A stretch of DNA of 64,000 bases from Trichobilharzia szidati. Lineage: Eukaryota > Platyhelminthes > Trematoda > Strigeidida > Schistosomatidae. How positions within the stretch are numbered: position 1 is the stretch's first letter; the number at the start of each line of letters is the position of its first letter. The stretch covers positions 101,135,256-101,199,255 of the forward strand of contig OX235271.1 of NCBI GenBank assembly GCA_944472155.2, given 5' to 3'. The position numbers and the translations under genes are program-made. A model generated the notes under the pieces. That model did no database searches. It had not been told where the DNA came from and saw only the letters and a list, made by a program, of their open reading frames with translations. Shown one piece after another: positions 48,826 through 59,010 of this stretch.

Positions 48826-50289
48826 ATCCAACTATTATTTTTATTATTATTATTACGCGATACACTATTAAATTCTTCATCAGAATATCTGCAAATCGAA
48901 AATCAACGTTGAAGATTAATCTTGATGAGGAGTGTTCAGACTATCTCCTGAGTTGACAACAGACGCGTTAAAAACTTATTATTTGGTCGGTCCTATTTGG
49001 TTTATATATGCTAAAGCTTTACAGTTTCTTCGTGTTTCAATGCTTACAAACCTAGTTGTTCATAATTTGTATTATTTCTACCGTGATAAATCAGTTTTAT
49101 ATTTCAGTGTGGACTCTGATGAATATTACTCACTGTTTGATTACATTAACAGATTACCACTCATGTCTCCTCAATCAAACACTTGAGGTTTGCATGTGTT
49201 GTTTCATTAAAAAGGCAGTGTCATTCCTGACTTATGCAAGCCACAAGTGGATCTCTTTATTATTGGTTCATTTACATGGACTGGTCACGCAATAACAGTT
49301 ACTGTAGAGGTCCAGTATCAAATATTAAGTGAAACCAACTACTGAAAATAGTGATAAGGTATTATCATGTGCAAGTTAATGGATTCCGAGTTAACGCAGG
49401 AAGAGGCGAAGGAAATATGATGATAACTAACATGTTCTAACCTGATGAAGTCAAAAAATCCTCAACACGAGCTTCTGAAATATTACACAAAAAATCACAC
49501 TGCACTATCATTTACCCAAATTTTAATTGACGAACTTAGGACTAAAAAACATAGTTTTGGTCAGACTGCTAATTTATCAGGGTTCATATTTGTTTCTTTA
49601 TTATAATCTTAATAGCTTGTGACTTCAAGAGAGATCAAACTAACTCAATCTTTGACTATTACGACAACAAAGTTAAACCGCCGGATGTAATCACAATGAA
49701 GAAATATACAGTGAGTTTTAAGGATCTATCTAGTATGAGAAAATAAATCAGTTTGCGTACAAATAAAGAATTAAAACAATCGGATAATCGCCAAAATGAA
49801 TGGAAAAGAAAAAATGGTTCTAGCTTGGAAGTAAAGGCCAAGCTTCCGTCCACATATGAACTGCCTTCTATTGGCAGATAATTATATTTCAACCTGACAA
49901 TATCTAAATAACGATAAGTATACAGAATCAATCAATCTACAAATAATGGTCCATGATTAAATACTTAAAACAAAAGACTAATCGAAAGTAACAGAATTAA
50001 TGGAATACCAGCGTACTGTTGAGTTCTGAAGAAATTGAATATTAACACGCATAATTAATTAAATACACAAAGCACTGGTGTAAGTGAAGTGGCATCGCTT
50101 CCTATCTACTGTTGAAAGGCACAACAATATGAAAATAAATGCTCAGATAGAAAGGAGTTATGAAAGCAATATAGAAACGGTGCAGATGATTTGTAGCCCA
50201 TGTGGATGGAAGAAATCATATGACTTTCTTCCAGAAAAATCGATACTCACGAAACTTCATCAAAGGTACCTTAGCCACATTCAGCCCAA
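48826..50289. other. No gene seen
   Basis: Starts with an ATT run (48836-48855), then overlapping frames of 70-90 codons with no known motif. Confidence 0.4.
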
Positions 50290-50860
50290 CTGACCAACTT
50301 AAACATCTTCTGAGGGCACATAGAAAATAGTCCTCCCAAATATGAAGAACATCTCTGGAATCGCTACAAGATCGTTGAAAGCTTCTGGAATGCGTGTTGC
50401 CCAAAAGTCAATAAAATCAGCTGAATCTATATTACGTCAGCCATTCACGTCAACGCTTACGGAAAACTACGGACATCAATCACACTAGAAAAATGTACAA
50501 AGCTTAAACAAAGAAAACACTAAAAGTGCCAGAGAATTCATGGACGCCTGGTACTCAGACGAATCTGCGACCGATAGATACGTTTACATAGATAAGATTT
50601 GTCAAATAATAAAAAGGATGTCACTTGGACAAAAGTTCAACTATAAAATCAACAAAATAACTAATATGAATACAAAGAAACTGACAAGAAGGCGAGAAAA
50701 TCTCCGGATACAACCGGTCACAGTAAGCATCACCAGGAGAGACAGCGATGAAGAGCTCCAAAAGCTTACTTCATGTTGAAATGTGTTAAAAAGATTGCCC
50801 TGAAAGACGACGGAAACTTCGCAGTCTATTTATCCAGCTCAGAGAACACAATTACTTATA
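50290..50860 (+). pseudogene. PLE-3 GIY-YIG remnant, old
   Basis: ATRSLKASGMRVAQKSI near 50355 corresponds to the RT thumb before the endonuclease. The frame 50540-50779 reads MDAWYSDESATDRYVYIDKI, aligned with LEAWHSSESSINRHIEIDKI of the intact copy at 53633. The GIY-YIG start itself is lost. The 3' flank (CCAGCTCAGAGAACACAATT near 50834) matches the PLE-3 end, but the hammerhead between is eroded to GAAAGACGACGGAAAC. Confidence 0.6.
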
Positions 50861-52167
50861 TAAAAACGGTGTGCCTAATTTAATATGTCTATGGCTTCCT
50901 ACTGATTGCTTTCAGCCATCTAAAAGAACCGTGAAGATTACTTTACTCTAACATGATCAGTTGTACAAATGAAATGCTTTCCTCTACGATCCTTTGCATC
51001 CAAAGCTACAAATTCAAATTCTCCTTCATTATGATTCAACACTTTTCTAAATTACTAACTTACTCAGTCTCGTAATTCATTTTACTAATAATTTTGATTT
51101 AATCATATATAAATGTGGAATCTTCCTTCATTCCGATTAGAAATTTCATCGCTCACTAAAACTGTTGTATTTCATATGGTAAAGTGAAGCTGAGCTATAT
51201 GTCGCTACAGGTTTTCAACTTATCGGAATTAACGTAAAATTCCTGTAGCTTCTTAAAATACCATACCATAGTAAATATATTTGTTTAGGAGAAGGATTAG
51301 TAGATATAAGCAACAATCATATTAATAAATTACCTGTGTGATGTGTAATTTTCTCCAAGCTAATTTCATTAGTGAATAAAACAAGTATTAATTATGTCTA
51401 TGATACAGACTGTTTCAATCCCGCCTACACGCACACACACACCTTTTCCCACTTTTACTTAATATGTAAATACAATCTATGAGTTTAATCATTTCTACAA
51501 TCCCTACAACAAAAAACTACACTTGTAAAGATTACATAACAAACGTGTAGATTAGAGATAAGTAATTTATGGGTAAAGATTTTTGTCTGCATCACCTGAT
51601 TTCATACTGGATTATCAACTACTTTGATGATATTATCCTCTAGTCACTATTTATATATAAGATGTTTAGACGCAATCGATGCGAATGGCTAAACGTAGAT
51701 TTTGGATTAACAGGCATCTCTCAGAAAAGCGTGGGATACTGGGACCAGCATCACCAGTGACACAGTCAGAGATGTTACCAACAAAATATTCAGGCTCATG
51801 TATTTTTAACTCATTTCATTCGAGGAATCTCGACCTATTCAACAATTGGAAATTAAAACTTATTTATATATAAATATATTCAACGAACAGATAGTGGATA
51901 AAATTTACCTCTCCTGCAAAGTAAAACAAATACATACGCTTATGTAAATGAAAAAAACACACTTTAGGTTAATTCTATAGTAAATGTTGTCACGATCCAA
52001 AATTAGATAGATGACTATGGAAAGACAGTAGAGCCGTCTCATTAAGTGACAGATGTTTAATATAATAGGGTGTTTAGGTTCCAAATAGTTATGGCGTTAA
52101 AACGATTTTTCAACGGATGGTGATCCGTAACAAAATTCACTTGCAAACTAATCGGATTCATTACAGG
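50861..52167. other. No gene seen
   Basis: A possible F2 tail fragment near 50885-50925 and a CA run near 51432. A 64-codon frame at 51679 has no known motif. Confidence 0.4.
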
Positions 52168-52412
52168 ATTTTCATCATGAGCTGCCATTAGTTAGAGAAC
52201 CATTGGAAAACCTGGGAGTACTGGACAGCTGTTTCGTCCTAGTTTGGGACTCTTCAGCAGTACGCACCCACCGGGATTCGAACCCAGGACCTTCTGGTTA
52301 CAAGGCAAGCTCGTATACCATTAGGCCACTGGGACCCGATCCAATGGCCAGCTCATGAATTCTAACTTCTGCCAATTCACGACATAGCGCGACCCCTAGC
52401 CAACAATTTTAT
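52168..52412 (-). repeat. F1 tRNA-hammerhead repeat with an intact ribozyme
   Basis: On the minus strand the order is CAGAAGTTAGAATTCATGAG near 52365, a tRNA-like part (A-box TGGCCTAATGG near 52330, B-box GGTTCGAATCCC near 52285), the hammerhead, then CTCCCAGG and the arm ending AGCTCATGATGAAAATCC near 52168. The 3' arm is present. The 5' arm is missing, so the copy is truncated near 52412 and is not a foldback. It is the cleanest F1 copy here. Confidence 0.8.
52218..52263 (-). ncRNA. Hammerhead ribozyme, complete core
   Basis: Minus strand: GTACTG (stem I), CTGAAGA (52257-52251), a 4-base-pair stem II GTCC/GGAC with a 7-base loop, GAAA (52235-52232), self-complementary ACAGCTGT as stem III (52232-52225), C17 at 52224, then CAGTAC to close stem I. 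Every invariant base is present. Because stem III is its own complement with no room for a loop, the active form is expected to be a dimer or a tandem. The tRNA-like promoter upstream would supply the transcript. Confidence 0.8.
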
Positions 52413-52704
52413 GGATTCACCGCTCATTAATGACTGACTCCGAAAGTGATTAACCTGAATAATAGTAAGATGCCATGGTCGATGGTATTCATTAAATCAG
52501 GTAGAAAAGCAAGTACTCACCGACTACGTTGGACGATACTAGTTCTACATCATAAATCTACTGTAAACAATGATCGAATTTTTCCGCTAACTTATTCCAA
52601 ATAATGCGTTCTACTGACCAGCCACTGGTGAATTACCAGTATCATGTACGTAGTCCTTGGTGGTACTAACTGACAGTCAATTTTTAGTATAGTCTAGGAG
52701 ACTT

Positions 52705-52850
52705 GCGTCGGTGGCATAGTGGTTAGGACGTGACCATGCACTGTTACAAAAGGCTAGCAACCCCATCCTGTAAAATAAGCACTGCTACAGAAACTTCAAG
52801 CCACTAGCTTGAAGCCCTATGTTCCACTGGGGAACGTGAAGGAAATAAAA
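52705..52850 (+). repeat. F4 tRNA-like repeat, internally deleted
   Basis: Head GTCGGTGGCATAGTGGTTAG (A-box, 52709) is followed by a loss of the B-box and central part, then GCTAGCAACCCCATCCTG, the CTTCAAGC/GCTTGAAG hairpin (near 52795), and TGTTCCACTGGGGAACGTG. It carries an A-rich tail. Confidence 0.7.
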
Positions 52851-53393
52851 AAAGAAGACTTGCTATCAGAGTGCACTTCAAGTCAATGCCTGTTGATTGA
52901 AGATAATCGATATGAAGCCCTAAATATGAGTACTCGGACTGGTATTGCATCGGCAAAGGTCATCACATAGCTTAAAGACGAGGTGAGTTAGTTCCTTTTA
53001 CATTATATTTCCTAAGATTACTGGCATATGTTTTATCCTCGAAGACAGAGGCTTCCAGTTGTTCACTTGATGTCATACACGGTAAAGAACCCCCCTGGAA
53101 TTTTACGAATACTCATCTGTTTCTTCATTCTCTTCGTATTACACTTTATTTCTTGTTATAAATTAATAACAGGACTTCGATAATTGTGCTCACTCAAGGC
53201 GTATGAATTAATCCCAAAATCCTTTAATTAAATACAATTAAAGTTTAATATTATCAATGCAATACATTAATGTATGACAGTGAGATATTATACCCATCAG
53301 CTACTCATCGACAGACCTTGAAAAACAGCAATCATTGAAATAGTGGTTTCAAGAGCCTTATAACATATTGTGTAAGAGTGGAATTCCAGCTGT
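52851..53393. other. No gene seen
   Basis: A+T-rich spacer. The last 12 bases are a target-site copy of the next element. Confidence 0.45.
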
Positions 53394-53406
53394 TGGAGAG
53401 TTAATT

Positions 53407-53448
53407 TGCGAAGCTTTCATCACCCTACTGGGTGACATCTTCAGCGCA
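53407..53448 (-). ncRNA. Hammerhead ribozyme variant, left arm
   Basis: The exact reverse complement of 53921-53962, so the same fold is encoded on the minus strand. Confidence 0.65.
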
Positions 53449-53461
53449 TACTTCAATTTGA

Positions 53462-53944
53462 AGTGAGCTTTTAGATTTCAACTGCGAAAAACACTACATT
53501 GGCCAAAGTGGACGTCCCCTTCGTCTTCGTATCCACGAACATAAGCCAGCTGTCAAAAGACATGATATCCACTCCCTCATATCACTACATACAGACAACC
53601 ACGGACATCAATTCGACTGGGACAACGTTCAAATGTTAGACAGAGGAAACAACAAGAATGCTAGAGAATTTTTAGAAGCTTGGCATTCCAGTGAATCATC
53701 AATCAATAGACACATCGAGATAGACAAAATTTATCAACCGATAAGAAAGCAACGTCACACACAAAGGGTCAAAGTTCAAGCCAAAGAAACAATGAGTGAC
53801 AATACAAGTAACCCAGAAGGTGTGAAAACAGACAAAAACAACCAATCACGTCCAAGGTCGCCAGGAAAGATGATTAATAAACTCGTGGAGAAATCTAAAA
53901 GCTCACTTCAAATTGAAGTATGCGCTGAAGATGTCACCCAGTAG
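53462..53944 (+). CDS. GIY-YIG endonuclease domain protein of a PLE (no RT)
   Basis: An open frame of 160 codons from the stop at 53459 to TAG at 53942-53944. The first ATG is at 53633, inside the domain, so the start is unclear and the frame may be a fragment of a longer RT-GIY-YIG protein. Residues near 53480-53545 read NCEKHYIGQSGRPLRLRIHE, a GIY-YIG core with HYIGQ, Arg and His. HGHQFDWDNVQMLDRG follows near 53605, then NAREFLEAWHSSES and INRHIEIDKIY, the conserved helix and Asn segment of PLE endonucleases. The basic tail (near 53755-53925) is probably nonspecific. The last six codons and the stop lie inside the hammerhead. Nicking DNA for target-primed reverse transcription is the family role; activity here is inference. 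Confidence 0.7.
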   Translation, partial: SELLDFNCEKHYIGQSGRPLRLRIHEHKPAVKRHDIHSLISLHTDNHGHQFDWDNVQMLDRGNNKNAREFLEAWHSSESSINRHIEIDKIYQPIRKQRHTQRVKVQAKETMSDNTSNPEGVKTDKNNQSRPRSPGKMINKLVEKSKSSLQIEVCAEDVTQ

Positions 53945-53962
53945 GGTGATGAAAGCTTCGCA
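53921..53962 (+). ncRNA. Hammerhead ribozyme variant, right arm
   Basis: TGCG (stem I), CTGAAGA (53925-53931), one extra U, a stem II of GTCACCC/GGGTGAT closed by a G-U pair over a short loop, GAAA (53951-53954), self-complementary AGCU as stem III, U17 at 53958, then CGCA. The core bases are complete. The extra base after A9 matches the variant at 27905. The coding frame above ends inside stem II. Confidence 0.65.
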
Positions 53963-54051
53963 AATTAACTCTCCAGCTCAGACAACACAACAACATCAAA
54001 ATTATCCACCTGAGCTACAAATCTTCTCTATCATATATAAATTCCAGCTGT

Positions 54052-54669
54052 GAATGTTGTACTGTTTTTAGGCGTTCAGCTTCACATTCATACATTTTAG
54101 TATTTTGATTCTTTTGGCAATGACCAAACCAAGAGACAGACATTTTTTCAAACGTCAAATTATCATCAGACATGAAAAATGAAGGTAATAAGCCTTTTCC
54201 TCAAGATTCATTCAATCGGCTGAATCTTGAAACATGTACTGATAATACTTAGAAGTACAAAGTGCCTTTCCTTGTAGGTTATCAAGGACTGAACAGCTTC
54301 TGTCAATTTATTTCTGGAGATCTGTTGGTTATGCATGCATTCCATCGTTGAATGGCTGTGTTGATATTTTCACTTCTAATTTCTAAACTAAAACTTTGTA
54401 CACAGAGCAGAAGCACAATCTGGTTTTCAACTTCCCGGTAAACTTCATAAAAATCTCCCCTTCGAAAATTCTGAACAGATTTGGGATAAACAGATTAGTA
54501 GTATAATATGAAGTTACTTCTATCTCAGAGCCATATATTAGCTTCAAACAGCCTACAAATTCATAAGAATTGTTAGAATTGAGAAATACATAACATGCTT
54601 TAAACGCTTTGTAAAAGAAATCAAGCTTTAAAAGTTGGCGATAATAATAAATCATTGCCTCAAGTTTTG
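54052..54669. other. No gene seen
   Basis: A 90-codon minus-strand frame (54383-54655) has no recognisable motif. Confidence 0.4.
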
Positions 54670-55000
54670 ATTACGCATCGATATTAGTTAGAAAACCTGG
54701 GAATACTGGACAGCTGTTTCGTCCTAGTTTGAGACTTCGTCAGTACGCATCCACAGTGGTTCCTTTCAAGACCTTCCGGTCACAAAGTAATGTCGCAGAC
54801 CATTCCGCCACTGAGATCTGATCCAGTGACCCACGAATTCAAACGTCTACCAATTCATGATTTTAGGACGACTACGAGCCAATGTCGCCAGCGAATATTA
54901 GTCCGTACAACCAACCTGGTAGACCCCAGTAGTCATTAATTCATACCAGAACTTCAGGCAAATCCGTCCTGTAACCAGTAACTGACGAGCATCAGAACGA
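54670..55000 (-). repeat. F1 tRNA-hammerhead repeat
   Basis: Arm TTAGTTAGAAAACCTGGGAA, then on the minus strand GTACTGACGAAGTCTCAAAC, stem II ending AGGAC, and GAAACAGCTGTCCAGTATTC (54700-54755). A two-base deletion merges stem I with the core. The tRNA-like part (B-box near 54770) is eroded. The 5' flank (TGGTAGACCCCAG near 54920) matches the F1 body. Confidence 0.65.
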
Positions 55001-55709
55001 ACAACTGAAACCGTTTTCCCAAAGATAATGAAAAGTATGGCAACAACAACTTATTAATTGCTAAAGCTAAGAAACAAAACAAAATTACACTAGGGATAAT
55101 GAAGGCAACTCAAAGAAAAGGAAACACTGAAATAGGCAAAAACAGTGATCAAATCGTTTTTATTCAATTTGCTTGTATTGTCAAAAATATTGCACTAAAA
55201 ACTAATTTATTTTTAAATCTATTTAAATCATTAGATAACTTGTCTGTTTATAAACTGGAATAATTGAATTTTAGATGATAATTAAACCAATTAAGATGTA
55301 CTTATGAGTTTGCTTGTAGTTGTGTATAGAAGCATATTTTTGCCAGTATATATATTTATGTGTGCATATGCATATGTATGTTTGCGTGTAACCTTCTTGC
55401 CCATTAAGTTTTCCATTCATTGTCTTAATGAGTATTTGTTTATTTGTAATCAATGAAGAACTAATGTTTACAAACTGCTTGGGAAGAATTCCCCTATAAA
55501 AATATTAAAATTAATTCAGATCTCTACAGAAACCCATAATCTAAATATCTATCTCCAGTTAATTGATGGCTACTGGATGAATGTCCTGAAGATGTAGTTA
55601 GAAGTTGTGATCATTAGTATCCTCCATGTCAAGGTGAAGTCGATACTTATCGAAGGCATTGGATCAGGGTAGCGCTATATCGCGAATTTACGAAGTGAGA
55701 ATTACAGGT
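55001..55709. other. No gene seen
   Basis: A+T-rich with TA/TG-rich stretches near 55340-55385. Confidence 0.45.
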
Positions 55710-56145
55710 ATCATCAGGAGTCGACATCAGTTAGAAAACCTTAGAGGACTGGACAGCTGTTTCGTCTTAGTTTGGGACTCTCCAACAGTACGCACGCACT
55801 GGGGCTCGAATCTGTAAATGACTGTATACAGGAAGCTACCTGAAGTTCTTGTAAGAAGTTGTAACCATTGGTGTCCACCAAGTCAGGTAACAGATCAGCT
55901 GCTCACTGACGACACTGGCTGGAGTTTGTGCCATACATGTCGCGAATTGGAAGAAGTTGGAATTCATGGTCATTGGATCGGGTCCCAGTTACCGAATGTC
56001 CTACGAGCTCACATTGTAACCGGAAGGTCCTTGATTCAAGTCCCAGTAGGTGCACACTATGAAGGGTCCAAATCTAGGACAAAGTAGCTGTTCAGTGCTC
56101 CCTGGCTTTCAGTGATCTCCAACTGATATTGGTTCATGGAGAAAT
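55710..56145. repeat. F1 hammerhead repeats as a foldback
   Basis: A minus-strand hammerhead (about 55745-55797: TTGGAGA for CTGAAGA, stem II GTCC/AGAC, GAAACAGCTGTCCAGTCC) faces a plus-strand unit with tRNA-like part (A-box near 55990, B-box relative GATTCAAGTCCC near 56032) and a decayed hammerhead (56060-56105: ACTATGAAGGGTCC, AGGACAAAG). The arms are GTCGACATCAGTTAG and CAACTGATATTGGT. The element repeats the inverted-pair design at 5370. Confidence 0.7.
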
Positions 56146-56344
56146 CCACAAAAACCCACTATCTAGATATCAATATCCAGTTCATTGATGGCTACCGAAT
56201 GGATATCCTGAAGCTGTACCAAGATAAACAATATCGTTAAGCCATTCTCTGGTAAACGGAGGTGTATACAGCTGTATGTTGAAGATGTTACCATGGGATT
56301 AATGAAAACAAAAATACTACCAGATATTATCACATTCCAAGTAA

Positions 56345-57150
56345 CAAGACTATGTGGCAGGCAAGACATCGGATTATACATTCATACATAAAATTTGACA
56401 GTGCGTTTGCCTTATGTGCGAACACAGAGAAGACAGAGGTGATGAAGATTCCCGGGCAACACCACCAACAGCAACAACAACAGACAACAATCAGCATAAA
56501 TGGAAGGAACCTGAAAGAAACAACCTCCTTCACCTACCTACCTACCTGGGAAGCATCGTTTCACAACTACAGGCGGAACTGACGAGGATATCAAAGCAAG
56601 ATTAGCTTTCACTAATCTCAAGTCTGTGTGGAGGTCCACAACACTCAGCATCAAAAATAAGATCCGGATTTTCAACTCCAATGTGAAGTCAGTCAGTGCT
56701 ACTATACGGATCAGAGACTTGCACTGCGCGTCATAAAGAGCATCTCAAACAAACTACAGACCTTCATTAACAACTGTCTTCGCTCAATACTCAAGATCAG
56801 ATGGCCGGCCAGAAAAGACCAGCAACAGGGATCTCTGGCAATGAGCGAACCAACACAGCAGGAACCGATTGTGAAACAAATAGGCAGGAAGAAATGGAGA
56901 TGGATTGGCTGGCCATACTCTGAGGAAACCATCAAGTGACATCACTAGACAAGCCATTGCTCGAGTGGAACCCGAAAGGGAAGCGGCGAGTTGCTTGTCA
57001 TTGCGAGGGTGACTTGGAGGAGGTCATGTGAAGAGGAGATGAAGACGAGTGGGCAGACATGGAGCCAGGTGAAGACTCTACAGAGAACCGAACGCAATGG
57101 AGACGCACGGCTGAAGCTGATATTGGAATTAAAGGATACAATAATAATAA
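56345..57150 (+). pseudogene. RTE retrotransposon (SR2-like), RT C-terminal part to 3' end
   Basis: This is the longest RTE copy here. It begins within the RT region (NTEKTEVMKIPGQ near 56424, TISINGRNLKETTSFTYL near 56489), continues after a frame shift through YLGSIVSQ-like residues, TRISKQD, VWRSTTLSIKNKI and FNSN, then NLQTFINN-like and ILKIRWP residues. It ends with WRWIG and the same tail as the 8530 copy, plus AATAATAATA near 57138. A CAA/CAC microsatellite (56460-56487) interrupts it. Frame shifts and stops make it non-coding. Confidence 0.8.
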
Positions 57151-58654
57151 TAGCCTTATGTGCGCACTGCGAATCTCTTTTTCTAAAGTGTTTCAGTCCC
57201 TGAAAGTAAGAGAAAGGTAAAGAGGGAGAGAATAGAAGATAAAAAGTGACACACCCTACTCTCGCGCATCTGAACTCATGCAAATATCTTTCAGTGTCCT
57301 AACATTCCTTGGGGATTCAAATATATCGGAAAGACTTTCTTATAGTTGCTTCTGTATTACATTTTGTCTTTAAAATATTAACTATCAAAGAATCATGAGA
57401 AGTTTTATGATAAATGGATGCCTCTTCTACGTCTAATTCAATCTGAAGATAATGCTTATAACTGATTGAATCAGTACAAATTTCTTATCTTCTATTTACC
57501 GGTTTCTAACAGCTACATGCGATCAAAGGTATTCATTATTAAATTACATTTTCAACTGTTTAGTACTTTCGCGAATAATCTAATAACACTATGCCATAAT
57601 ATTTTGGAATGAATAAATCAATTTCTAACTTAAGTGACATTACTGAGGTAAGAAAACGTTTGAACGGAATTTCGTCTGAAAAAAGAAAACTTTGACTGTG
57701 AAACAATTAAGTCTACTTTGCAGTTTGTTCGACTGGTGAAGTTCTTCCAGTGGATTCAACTCTTATTTGGTTGATAGTGGTTGGCAAAGAAATCCAGAAA
57801 ACGCATCTTGTGCTATATTTCGGATTCTTCAGCTGGACGTAGTTATAACCCCCTAGTAGATCGTGTTGTTTTCACTGAGACTCGAAACATTCACACCAAG
57901 AGAGGACGTTTCCACAGTGGTTATGCTTTTCTGTTCGAATAAAAGCAGCCAACAGGAAATTCAAATAAGAATGTCACTAAATAAGAACTAGATTGTTTGT
58001 ACTTATTTCAATCACCATTTTGAGAATTTAAAACAAATTAAAGAATTAAAGGGAGTGAAGATTTTGACAAAGAACTTTCTTCCTTTTACATGCTTTTCAT
58101 TGATGTTACAGAAAAAGACATTAATGTTATTCACATGAAGTATTCCTTAATTAAAATGGACATATAACGGTAGAACATAAAGAAAATGTTGTCGTAAAGA
58201 ATATTCTGGGTTCACTTATCCCTTTTTTAAGTTATTATTTGTTTTAATCAATATTTTCAGATAGTTTATTAGTGATAATCAAGGCTTATGCTCTCATCTC
58301 AACTGATCTTCAAACTTACACTTCAAAGACATCCAGCTACTTTTATCGTGCATGAATTTCCGTTTTTAAGTAACACGGAATTCAGATTTATATAATTAAG
58401 GTTACAATTCCTTCCTTTGTGTTATTCTGTGAAACTAAAAGTTTTCGTAAAATGGTTTTAGATTACTTCAAATAGATTAATATATACTAGTTATTCGTGA
58501 TTGAAAATTGAGAAGAACTATGTGTTTTATGTGTACTTTAATTAAGGTTTAACCTTATCGTTTTATAAACATTTAGCACCAAGTGAAAAGTAGGCTTTTA
58601 TAGAAAATATATATTTACAGAAATTTCAAGGATATTCAAATAATTCCATAGTTT
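57151..58654. other. No gene seen
   Basis: A+T-rich spacer without recognisable features. Confidence 0.45.
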
Positions 58655-59010
58655 TGTTCGACAAGATCGGATGGCTGTAAAGAATGAGCAACAAAGATCT
58701 CTGGCAGCGGATCAGCCAAAGACTTTTTTATAACAAATGTACAGAAGGAAATGGAGATGGATTTTAAATATACTGGGAAGACCACAAAGTGACATCACAC
58801 AACAAGTCCTCTAGTGGAACCTAAGTGGAAAGCGACTGCTCGAGTGTCCTAGGGTGGAATGCAAATGGTCGCTTAATGTGGAAATGAAAGCTTGTGCGCA
58901 ATTCTGGAGACAGTTGAAAGTGATTGCAAAGAACACAATGCAATAAAGATGAGCTGCTTAAACTCTTTTTCTCACTCAGAAAGCAAGGAACGAATAATGT
59001 TAATAATCAT
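58655..59010 (+). pseudogene. RTE retrotransposon 3' end, decayed
   Basis: AGATCGGATGGC and CAACAAAGATCTCTGGCAGC (near 58664-58703), GAAATGGAGATGGATT near 58747, GACCACAAAGTGACATCAC near 58781, and AATAATGTTAATAATC at the end follow the order of the RTE tail at 8630-8985. Frames are broken. Confidence 0.65.

Larger units (their letters stand above)
53394..54039 (+). mobile_element. Compact PLE-3 insertion: hammerhead, GIY-YIG ORF, hammerhead
   Basis: A 12-base exact direct repeat, AATTCCAGCTGT, at 53382-53393 and 54040-54051 fixes both ends of a 646-base insertion. Arms of 85 bases (53395-53479 and 53890-53974) are exact complements. Each contains the same hammerhead. Between them is an open GIY-YIG frame. 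Beyond the right arm are 65 further bases (AGCTCAGACAACACAACAAC...) that form the true 3' end and also follow the PLE-3 copy at 25382. As at 37584, the 5' end looks like an inverted piece of the element's own 3' end. The perfect arms suggest a recent insertion. Confidence 0.9.

Noticed and set aside
52795..52825. GAAAC-type motif next to a strong hairpin in F4 repeats
   Set aside because: F4 copies have CGAAACTTCAAGC or close forms before the hairpin, but no CTGANGA box and no U at position 16.1, so they are not hammerheads.
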